Source: Deltaproteobacteria bacterium
GTDB taxonomy: Bacteria > Desulfobacterota > GWC2-55-46
DNA: 40,103 nt
Direction: 5' to 3'
Assembly (NCBI GenBank): GCA_016182655.1
Contig: JACPGB010000044.1
Location: 1 to 40,103 of the forward strand
Below, piece after piece: positions 6,035 to 12,982 of the stretch. The notes beneath the pieces are model-generated. The model was not told the origin of the DNA, did not search any database, and was given only the letters and a program-made list of their open reading frames with translations. Every line of letters begins with the position of its first letter. The first letter of the stretch is position 1. The position numbers were made by a program, and so were the translations under genes.

Positions 6035-7276
6035 ATGAAATACGACGTTGTCATAATCGGCGGAGGGCCGGCAGGGATGATCGCCGCCGGAAGGGCGGGC
6101 GAGCGCGGCGCTCGCGTGCTTCTGCTCGAAAAGAACGACAGGCTCGGGGTCAAGCTCCTCATAACAGGGCACGGGCGGTGCAACATCACCAACAAGATCG
6201 ACTCGCCGCGTGAGATGGCGGAAAAATTCGGCAGGAACGGCAAGTTTCTCATATCCGCGTTCTCAAGGTTCGGGGTCCGGGAGGTCATAGGCTTTTTCGA
6301 AAGCAGAGGCGTAAAGACAAAGGTCGAGAAAAACAACAGGGTCATAGCCGAGAGCGACAGGGCCGAGGATGTGCTTGACGCCCTCATCGATTACATGGAG
6401 AAGGCAAAAGTCGAAGTAAGATCAAACGCGGAAGTAAGGTCGATTGAAAAGTCAGGCAACAGGATCGAGAAGGTCGTGCTCTCTTCCGGCGAAGAGGTCT
6501 TTGCCGACAGGTTCGTCATATGCACCGGCGGCAAATCATATCCGGCGACCGGCTCCACCGGCGACGGGTTCGGATGGGCAAAGGCCCTGGGGCATAAAGT
6601 GGTTCGACCCGCGCCGTCGCTCACACCTGTCATTCTAAAAGATGCGTTCGTAAAAGAGCTTGAAGGATTGAGCCTCCGTGATGTCAGAATATCCGCATAT
6701 AAGGACAACAAAAAGTTCGACTCCGGCGTCGGCGAGGCCGTCTTTACGGCCAAGGGGATGAGCGGGCCGTTGATCATAAACATGAGCAAGGGTATAGGCA
6801 AGGAGCTTCCCGGAGAAGTCGCGCTGAAGATAGACCTTGTGCCTGACCTTGATTTTACGGAGCTCGACGCGAGGGTCCGAAAGGACCTTCAGGAAGGGCC
6901 TCACAGGCAGATCAAAAACTGCCTTGATATGCTTCTGCCGCAGAAACTCGTCCCCGTCATCACAAGGATCGCAGGCATCGATCCCGGGAAAAAAGCCAAT
7001 TGCATCACAAAGGAAGAAAGAAAGAAGCTGGTCCACCTTATGAAGGAATTCGGGGTCCATGTGGCCGGGCTTCCGGGCTTTGAGAGGGCCGTCATTACCG
7101 CGGGCGGCGTAGAACTCGGCGAAGTCGACTCGAAGACCATGAGGTCAAAGCTGATCGAGAACCTGTATTTCGCGGGCGAGGTCCTGGACCTCGACGGTCC
7201 TACCGGCGGGTATAATCTGCAGGTATGTTGGTCCACCGGTTATTGCGCCGGAGAAGCGGCGGCCGTGCGCCCCTGA
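6035..7276 (+). CDS. FAD-dependent oxidoreductase of the HI0933/YhiN (BaiN-like) family
   Basis: 413-residue flavoprotein, full length for the family. The N-terminal dinucleotide-binding motif VVIIGGGPAGMIAAGRA spans residues 5-21, followed by the acidic LLLEKN that ends the Rossmann beta2 strand, and the family signature KLLITGHGRCNITN at about 46-59. Further family marks are CTGGKSYPATGSTGDG around 163-178, FTAKGMSGPLIINMS around 237-251, and the C-terminal FAD contact LYFAGEVLDLDGPTGGYNLQ. Members include putative aminoacetone oxidases and bile-acid dehydroxylation enzymes, but the substrate here is unknown. No ribosome-binding site is evident. The stop codon lies in a hairpin (GCCCCTGAGC/GCTCAGGGGGC, 7269-7294) that may stabilise or end the transcript. 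Confidence 0.9.
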   Translation: MKYDVVIIGGGPAGMIAAGRAGERGARVLLLEKNDRLGVKLLITGHGRCNITNKIDSPREMAEKFGRNGKFLISAFSRFGVREVIGFFESRGVKTKVEKNNRVIAESDRAEDVLDALIDYMEKAKVEVRSNAEVRSIEKSGNRIEKVVLSSGEEVFADRFVICTGGKSYPATGSTGDGFGWAKALGHKVVRPAPSLTPVILKDAFVKELEGLSLRDVRISAYKDNKKFDSGVGEAVFTAKGMSGPLIINMSKGIGKELPGEVALKIDLVPDLDFTELDARVRKDLQEGPHRQIKNCLDMLLPQKLVPVITRIAGIDPGKKANCITKEERKKLVHLMKEFGVHVAGLPGFERAVITAGGVELGEVDSKTMRSKLIENLYFAGEVLDLDGPTGGYNLQVCWSTGYCAGEAAAVRP

Positions 7277-7315
7277 GCACACGGCTCAGGGGGCGATTAT
7301 GGCTTTCCTTATCTT

Positions 7316-7356
7316 ATGTTTGCGTCGGGTTACGCCCCCGCTAATCCAACCTGCCG
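7316..7356. repeat. Degenerate GTTGGGTTACGC repeat copy
   Basis: GCGTCGGGTTACGCCCCCGC then TAATCCAACCTGCC, with the left flank TATCTTATGTTT shared with the copy at 5908-5945. The arms no longer pair perfectly, so this is a decayed copy. Confidence 0.55.
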
Positions 7357-7364
7357 TCCCACGC

Positions 7365-7392
7365 AAAAAAAACGGGAGGCAGTTTGCCTCCC
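7365..7392 (-). terminator. Intrinsic terminator of the small basic protein gene
   Basis: On the minus strand GGGAGGCA/TGCCTCCC with a 3-nt loop, then C and eight Ts. It lies 20 bp beyond the stop of the gene at 7413-7688. Confidence 0.8.
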
Positions 7393-7412
7393 TCCGTATG
7401 ATCCAAGGCTTT

Positions 7413-7688
7413 TTACCTCTTGCCCGGCTTCTGTTGCTTGAAAAAGACCGGCAACTCGCCCCGTTTTCTCATGCGGGCCCTGCCGACGATCGCCTTGGCC
7501 TTGCCGACGAGCCTCTTTCCCATCGGCCCGAGACCGTGCTCCGTGTCTATAGGCACTGCCTCGAAGGGCCTGTCCGTTGCTTCCTGAATCTCCACATCTC
7601 TCTCCGGCCTGTCATGCGGGTAAAGTACCTTGGAAGAGGTGCCTGTAGAGTCTAACTCCCCCTCGGCCTTCTCCTTTTTCCTCGCCAT
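7413..7688 (-). CDS. Small charged hypothetical protein
   Basis: 91 residues with no recognised domain. The start MARKKEKAEGELD has a good ribosome-binding site (GGAAAGGTGA) 6-7 nt upstream and a strong terminator follows the stop, which argues that it is a real gene. The ends are Lys/Arg rich (VGKAKAIVGRARMRKRGE near residues 62-79; QQKPGKR at the C-terminus), with an acidic middle. There is no signal peptide or membrane segment. The basic ends could bind nucleic acid, but this is a guess. Confidence 0.6.
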   Translation of the reverse strand: MARKKEKAEGELDSTGTSSKVLYPHDRPERDVEIQEATDRPFEAVPIDTEHGLGPMGKRLVGKAKAIVGRARMRKRGELPVFFKQQKPGKR

Positions 7689-7886
7689 TCAAATCACCTT
7701 TCCTTCCTATTTAATAATATTCCCGGCCCAAAACATAGTCAAGTACCCCGTCCCGCAAGAAAACGCGCGCCCCTCTTACCATCCGTCTTTTTTCCTTTAT
7801 ACTTATTTCATGGGACGCACATAACGGACAGCCCCCGATAAAGAGGGCTCCTCCACATTTCTTAACGGAACCGTAAATACAAAGAG

Positions 7887-8354
7887 ATGAGAAGGGCCCT
7901 TTTAACATACCTCATCCCTGCCTTTTTATTTTTTACGGCGGCGGACCCCCCAAACGCCCTGGCCGAGTTTTCGGCCGGCGTCATCCAGGACATCATACAT
8001 TCAAAGGACTCAAACGGTATTGTCCTCCGGTACGATTACAGGCCCTGGAGCATGAACGGGTACGGCGGCGGGCTCGGCCTCTCCGCGTTCGGATGGGACG
8101 CAGGCGGCAACAAAGATTACGACCTGACGGCCGCCTTTTCGCTCGACTACACCCTGAGGGTCGACCTCCTCGACCTGAGCTTCGGAGGGGCTTACATATC
8201 TGACGTGAACAGCATAAACGGGACACATCTCAACTTCCTCCTCGGCGCGGGCGTGAACATCTGGAAGTTCCGCGTCCACTACACCCATTTCTCCAACGCC
8301 CACAACAAGAACAACCAGGGATGGAACTTCATCGGCCTCTCTTTCGTTTTCTGA
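7887..8354 (+). CDS. PagL-like outer-membrane acyloxyacyl hydrolase (lipid A 3-O-deacylase family)
   Basis: 155 residues with a signal peptide (MRRALLTYLIPAFLFF..., likely cleaved near ALA at 24-26) and alternating aromatic beta strands ending in GLSFVF, as in small outer-membrane barrels. The C-terminal HYTHFSNAHNKNNQGWN matches the PagL catalytic HxSNA region, with His134 and Ser136. The family removes the 3-O acyl chain of lipid A from inside the outer membrane. The Glu of the known PagL triad, expected about 12 residues after the Ser, is not there (Asn/Phe instead), so activity is uncertain. A ribosome site AAAGAG lies only 1-2 nt before ATG. A hairpin terminator occurs at 8525-8569. Confidence 0.75.
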   Translation: MRRALLTYLIPAFLFFTAADPPNALAEFSAGVIQDIIHSKDSNGIVLRYDYRPWSMNGYGGGLGLSAFGWDAGGNKDYDLTAAFSLDYTLRVDLLDLSFGGAYISDVNSINGTHLNFLLGAGVNIWKFRVHYTHFSNAHNKNNQGWNFIGLSFVF

Positions 8355-8883
8355 TTCGCGTGCTATACTTACTTGGGACCCGCCGGACCGCCCTGCTTAT
8401 CCATTCTCCGGAGAGGCACAGCCGAGGCACAAATCCCCCTTCAAAAGGCGAACCATCCAGTAATGCGGCAAGGGACAGAGAGGCCTTCTATTAAAAACCC
8501 AAGATAATCCAATAGTTACATGCAACCGGCAACGCATCCGGTTTCCGCGCCGGTCTGCCGGTCTTTTTTAATGTTACCCGTTTAAAAAAACCTTTGAAAT
8601 ACGAAAAAAAATTTTATAAAATTATCCTCACACGTCTTTCGGCCTTGGCAATTTTAAAATCTTGTCTTCTCTCAAGCGTGCTTGAATTGACATACAGGTT
8701 TTAATCTTGTTGTGCGCATCAGCCGCCTTGTCGGCAGGGGCATATTGCCCCGTCTGATCTATTTTTCTTTTTCATAATACTCGCTCCACTACAGATGATA
8801 TGACGCAGAGAAACGCGCCCCTCCGTCCGGGATAGGCTCGTCCTCTCTCAATCCCGGTCAAAAAATGCGAAGGAGGCTTCCAA
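8355..8883. other. Gene-free 529-bp leader region before the radical SAM gene
   Basis: No convincing gene. It contains a terminator at 8525-8569, an AT-rich stretch (8580-8630), a TTGACA at 8687-8692 without a clear -10, a short GGGGCA/TGCCCC hairpin (8737-8751), and a CCGGGAT/ATCCCGG hairpin (8827-8857) ending 13 nt before the AAGGAGG ribosome site. I compared it with cobalamin and c-di-GMP aptamer consensus as I remember them and saw no match. Confidence 0.5.
8525..8569 (+). terminator. Intrinsic terminator downstream of the PagL-like gene
   Basis: ACCGGCA/TGCCGGT outer stem with an inner CCGG/CCGG stem, followed by CTTTTTT. It is 171 bp beyond the PagL-like stop, so it may end that transcript or an unseen small RNA. 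Confidence 0.65.
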
Positions 8884-10581
8884 ATGGAATCGATCTTCCA
8901 GCGTTTTTTCAAATCAGGAGGGGTGGCTGAGACTAACGGCGACCTGCCCTATCTCGTCGATCAGCCCGAAGAGACATACTCAGGAACGAAGATAGAGCCC
9001 ATCAAGTTCGGCCTGCCAAAGGAGATAGACTCCATCTGCCCGGAGTGCATGGAGATAATAAAGGCCACGCTCTACGAGGAGGGCGGCAAGGTCTGGATAT
9101 CCAAGACATGCGCCGAGCACGGGGATTATAAAGACATATTCTACGGCGACGTCAACCTCTACTACAGGTGCGAGGACCTCTGGTTCGGCGACGGCAAGGG
9201 CATAGAGGACCCGGTGATAAAAAAGGCGACCGTCTGCCCGAAGCAGTGTGGGCTCTGCAACATGCACATGAGCCACAGTGCGCTCCCCATCATGGACCTT
9301 ACCAACAGGTGCAACATGACCTGCCCCGTCTGCTTCGCCAACGCCAACGCATCGGGCTACCTGTACGAGCCCTCGTTTGAGGACGTCATGAAGATGCTCG
9401 ACATGCTCGCGAACCAGAAGCCCGTCCGCGCAAACCGCATACAGTTCTCGGGCGGGGAGCCGACGGTCAGGCCCGATTTCCTCGAGATAGTAAGGCGCGC
9501 CAGGCAGAAGGAGTTCGACTACGTCCAAGTCAACACCAACGGAATAAAGATGGCGGAGTTCGAGTTCGCGCAGGCCGCCAGGGAGGCCGGGGTCGACAAC
9601 CTCTACCTCCAGTTCGACGGCCTGACCGACGACGTCTACAAAAAGACGCGCGCGCGGCCTCTCATCGACGTCAAGATGGCCGCCATAGAGAACTGCAGAA
9701 AATTGAAGATCGGCATAGTGCTCGTCGCCACCCTCGTAAAGGGCTTCAACGACCACCAGGTCGGCGACATCGTCAGGTTCGCGGCGAAAAACAACGACGT
9801 CATAAGCGGCATCGCCTTCCAGCCGGTCTCGTTCGTCGGAAGGTTCAGCCAGAGCCACAGGCTCGAGAGGCGCTACACGCTGGCCGACCTCGCGCACGAC
9901 ATCGAAAGGCAGACCGGCTACATTGACGTCATGCGGGACTGGTTCCCAATAGGCGTGACCTCGGCCATCTCCAAGCTCGCCACATCCTTGAGCGGCAAGC
10001 CCGCCTTCACGCTCTCGCTCCACCCCCACTGCTCGCAGGGCACCTACTTCTACATCGGAGAGGACGGAGCCGTTAAACCCATAAGCGAATTCATCGACAT
10101 GTTCCCGTTCCTCAAGGACTTGATCGAGCTATCCAGGACCGTGAAGCCCTCGAGGTTCGACCTCCTCTCGAAGGTCAAGATACTCTACAGGCTCAAAAAG
10201 CACTTCAAGGAGGATAAGGCCCCAAAGGGGCTGACCTTCGAGAAATTCCTCAAGAGCCTCGAAGGCTACCAGGACAGGAGCCTCAGGAAGACCCAGATGG
10301 ACGATAACGATACCAGGGACCGTTTCCATTCGAACTTCTTCATAGCCGGGATGCACTTCATGGACGGCTACAACTTCAGCGTCGAGCGCGTGATGAGGTG
10401 CGTCATCCATTACCCGGACCCCAAGGGGCGCCTGTACCCGTTCTGCGCCTACAACGGGACCGTTTACAGGAAAAAGGTCGAGAGCAAGTTCAAGCTCTCA
10501 CCCGAGGCGCTGAAAGACAAGATAATAGCCGAGGGCAGGCCGAAGGAGCTTGAGATAATAGCGAAGAAGATGGGGATATGA
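8884..10581 (+). CDS. Radical SAM protein of the Tes (tetraether synthase)/MJ0619 family
   Basis: 565 residues, preceded by a strong AAGGAGG site. The radical SAM cluster is CNMTCPVC (Cys143, 147, 150), in the family context LTNRCNMTCPVCFANANASG. SAM-binding FSGGEPT is at about 188-194. Upstream are two further Cys groups: CPEC (52-55) with KTCAEHGDY (Cys76), and CPKQCGLCNMH (Cys118, 122, 125). Downstream come VQVNTNG, YLQFDG, LVATLVKGFND, FQPVSFVGR and HPHCSQGTY, then late cysteines in MRCVIHYPDPKGRLYPFCAYN. This order matches archaeal Tes, which joins lipid tails into membrane-spanning tetraethers, and bacterial relatives of unknown product. The C-terminal extension departs from my memory of archaeal Tes. 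The PagL-like gene upstream also acts on membrane lipid. The reaction here is inference. Confidence 0.85.
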   Translation: MESIFQRFFKSGGVAETNGDLPYLVDQPEETYSGTKIEPIKFGLPKEIDSICPECMEIIKATLYEEGGKVWISKTCAEHGDYKDIFYGDVNLYYRCEDLWFGDGKGIEDPVIKKATVCPKQCGLCNMHMSHSALPIMDLTNRCNMTCPVCFANANASGYLYEPSFEDVMKMLDMLANQKPVRANRIQFSGGEPTVRPDFLEIVRRARQKEFDYVQVNTNGIKMAEFEFAQAAREAGVDNLYLQFDGLTDDVYKKTRARPLIDVKMAAIENCRKLKIGIVLVATLVKGFNDHQVGDIVRFAAKNNDVISGIAFQPVSFVGRFSQSHRLERRYTLADLAHDIERQTGYIDVMRDWFPIGVTSAISKLATSLSGKPAFTLSLHPHCSQGTYFYIGEDGAVKPISEFIDMFPFLKDLIELSRTVKPSRFDLLSKVKILYRLKKHFKEDKAPKGLTFEKFLKSLEGYQDRSLRKTQMDDNDTRDRFHSNFFIAGMHFMDGYNFSVERVMRCVIHYPDPKGRLYPFCAYNGTVYRKKVESKFKLSPEALKDKIIAEGRPKELEIIAKKMGI

Positions 10582-10865
10582 GAGCGCTTTAACTTCCCTT
10601 CCCTCGACGGGAGGGGATAGAGGGGAGGGAAAATCGGGCGGTTCGGGGGCTCATTAAGCAATACCGCCCGTTGTGATTTTGCCTGCCCGGCAAGGGCTCG
10701 GCGCAGGGCCAAAGCCGGTGCGGAGTCTCCGGGTAATCGCTTCTACTGCCATCCGTTACAAATTTGCCTGCCCGGCAAGGGCCCCCTCACCCTACGCCCT
10801 CTCCCACAAGTGGAGAGGGGACTAAATACAAAGGGCTCTAGCGAGACCGGCCCTTTCATGTCAAC
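10582..10865. repeat. Composite repeat island between convergent genes
   Basis: Almost every base belongs to a repeat: a CCCTCCC/GGGAGGG hairpin (10592-10630), a CGGGCGGT/ACCGCCCG hairpin with a 20-nt loop (10635-10670) that recurs at 32760-32796, the TTTGCCTGCCCGGCAAGGG element (about 10678-10790, with related ends), and a CCCTCTCCC/GGAGAGGGG hairpin (10784-10824). No gene; probably bidirectional termination. Confidence 0.7.
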
Positions 10866-12851
10866 TCATGCCGCCGCCCCCTCCTCCTTCCTCTGGAACT
10901 CGAATGCCGGGAGCCACACGTCAAATGCGGTCCCCCCCTCCGCGACACCGGCCTTCATCTCCCCGCCGTGTCCCTTTATTATCGAGTCCGCTATTGAAAG
11001 CCCGAGGCGCGTGCCGCTCTGCTTGGCCGCGAAAAACGGGTCAAATACGGTATTTAGCACCTCTTCGGGTAAGGGCGGCCCGCTGTCCATCATCGATACC
11101 CTTACAAACTTTCCGGTCCCGAGCCCAGGGAGCTCCCCTTCGCGGAGATCCTCATTACCGCACCTGACCTTTATCCTGCCCCTGCCCTGCATGGATTCGA
11201 CGGAACTCCTGAAGATATTGGCGAAGGCCTGCCTTATCTGCCTCGCGTCTGCCTCGACGAACCATATGGACTCGGGGAAGGACGCGTCGAGCTCCACGGC
11301 AGAGCCTTTGAGCGCCGTCTCCGCGGACTCTCTCACGAGATCGTCTATATAGGTCACTTCCTTCGAGGGCCTCGCCTGCGTGGAGATGATGCGGAGCTCT
11401 TCGGTAAGCTCCATGAGCTTTGATAACGTCTCGTCAGCGGACTTAAGAAGCGAGGAGGCCTCTTTTGGCTGGACCTCTCTGGCAAGCTCGAGCCCGCCGT
11501 GGACCGCGTTGAGCGAATTGTTCATCTCGTGTATCACGCCGCGCGAGAGCGCCTCATGCGCCTTGTCGAGCCCCCCTTCAGCCTCCCGCGCCTCCATGAA
11601 GACCACGACACTCCCCTTTATCTTGCCGGCGGAGTCGGTTATGAGCGCCGCCCTGCCGGCGACCTCCCGCTGGTCCCCTTTCCTCCCCCTGAGGATCAAC
11701 TTCTTCCCGGGAGGCCCCTTCTCATCGGACAGGAGTTTCATCGGGTCGCCTACAGGCGCGCCGGTCGTCTCGCAGAGCACGTTGAAGACCTCGTTAAAAC
11801 CCTTTCCGACGGCCTCCCGGGAGGTCCAGCCGGTGAGCCTCTCCGCCTCGGCGTTCAGGAAGGTCACCTTCCGCGAGTCGTCGAGCGTCATGACCCCCTC
11901 GCCTATGGACCTCATGGTGCCGGAAAGTAGGTCCCGTTCAGAGGCGAGCGCCTCCTCGGCCCTCTTCCTTTCGGCGTCGTAGACCTCTGTCACCGCCAGA
12001 CGGGTCGCGTCCCCGCCCTTTATGGGCGAAACGGACAAGTGGGTCCAGAAGAGCGCGCCGTTCTTCTTCCTGCTACAGACGTCGCCCTGCCATATCTCGC
12101 CGGAACAGACCTTCCCCCACATCTCATCGAAAAACTCCTTCGGGTGCCTGCCCGAGGCGAGAAAACTCGGGTCCTTGCCGATGGCGTACTCCCTTGAATA
12201 TCCGGTAAGCTCGGTGAACCTCCGGTTCACATACTCTATCCTGCACTCCGCGTCCATTATGATAGCCATCGACGGGGACTGCTCTACGAGCATCGACAGC
12301 TTCCGCGCCTCTTCCTCGGCCTTCTTCCGCCGGGTTATGTCCGTGAGGGTGACCCTGTATGCAAAAGCGCCTTCCCTCGATGCCTTGATGATGTGCAGTT
12401 CGGCATCGAACCTGCCGCGGTTAGTGTTCAGGCCCGCCTCCAGCGTAAGCCCGTTGTCCGGGCAACAACGGTCGAGTTCCGCGAGGAAGCGGTTCACATA
12501 TCCCCTGTCGAGGAATTTAAGGAACGACTTGCTTACGAGCTTGCCCCTTTCAACGCCCAGCATGCAGGCGGCCGTAAGGTTCGTCTCCTCTATTATCCCG
12601 CTCTTGCTCAATGTCATATACCCGATAGGCGCGAAGTCATAGAGGTCCGCGTACTTTGAGAGGACCTCCTCTATCCGGTCCCTCGTCTCCTTCAATTCCC
12701 TGTTCTGCATCTCGAGCTCCACCTGATGGACCTGGAGCTCGTGGAGGAGGCGCTCGGGGTCTCCCTTGCCGGCCCTTTCGGCCCGCTCCTCGTCCATTTT
12801 TTCAAGCAGATCGACGAGTTCCTTTTTGGACATGCTCTCGTATCCAGGCAT
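10866..12851 (-). CDS. Multi-PAS sensor histidine kinase
   Basis: 661 residues from ATG 12851, chosen because GGGGG lies 4 nt upstream and a TATAAT promoter sits inside the longer 12878 reading. N-terminal coiled coil (about 10-70, Glu/Lys/Arg rich), then three PAS domains at roughly 65-175, 185-300 and 310-425, the second with the typical FTELTGYSREYAIGKD. The phosphoacceptor is His441 in IHEMNNSLNAVHG. The ATPase region has a weak N box (RQAFANIF), G1 MMDSGPP, FDPFFAAKQSG and G2 TRLGLS. There is no transmembrane segment, so it is a cytoplasmic sensor. No response regulator is adjacent. The signal is unknown. Confidence 0.9.
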   Translation of the reverse strand: MPGYESMSKKELVDLLEKMDEERAERAGKGDPERLLHELQVHQVELEMQNRELKETRDRIEEVLSKYADLYDFAPIGYMTLSKSGIIEETNLTAACMLGVERGKLVSKSFLKFLDRGYVNRFLAELDRCCPDNGLTLEAGLNTNRGRFDAELHIIKASREGAFAYRVTLTDITRRKKAEEEARKLSMLVEQSPSMAIIMDAECRIEYVNRRFTELTGYSREYAIGKDPSFLASGRHPKEFFDEMWGKVCSGEIWQGDVCSRKKNGALFWTHLSVSPIKGGDATRLAVTEVYDAERKRAEEALASERDLLSGTMRSIGEGVMTLDDSRKVTFLNAEAERLTGWTSREAVGKGFNEVFNVLCETTGAPVGDPMKLLSDEKGPPGKKLILRGRKGDQREVAGRAALITDSAGKIKGSVVVFMEAREAEGGLDKAHEALSRGVIHEMNNSLNAVHGGLELAREVQPKEASSLLKSADETLSKLMELTEELRIISTQARPSKEVTYIDDLVRESAETALKGSAVELDASFPESIWFVEADARQIRQAFANIFRSSVESMQGRGRIKVRCGNEDLREGELPGLGTGKFVRVSMMDSGPPLPEEVLNTVFDPFFAAKQSGTRLGLSIADSIIKGHGGEMKAGVAEGGTAFDVWLPAFEFQRKEEGAAA

Positions 12852-12866
12852 AATACCCCCTGTATA

Positions 12867-12894
12867 ATTATACGCCATAAAGGAGAAGCATCAA
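12867..12894 (-). promoter_or_regulatory. Promoter of the PAS kinase gene
   Basis: On the minus strand TTGATG (12889-12894), a 16-bp spacer and a perfect TATAAT (12867-12872). Transcription would begin about 8 nt upstream of the chosen start codon at 12851, giving a very short leader that still contains the GGGGG ribosome site. Confidence 0.65.
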
Positions 12895-12982
12895 CATGCC
12901 TCGGGACGCACGAGGGAGATACCCCGGACAGGGCTGGCTCAAGAAAGAAATGGCTTTGAAGGGGGAAAGGCGGGGCAGACCC

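Noticed and set aside
8980-10029. Long open frame of 349 codons antisense to the radical SAM gene
   Set aside because: Composition is that of a high-GC shadow frame (Val, Glu, Arg, Leu repeats without domain pattern), and the opposite strand carries an unmistakable enzyme.
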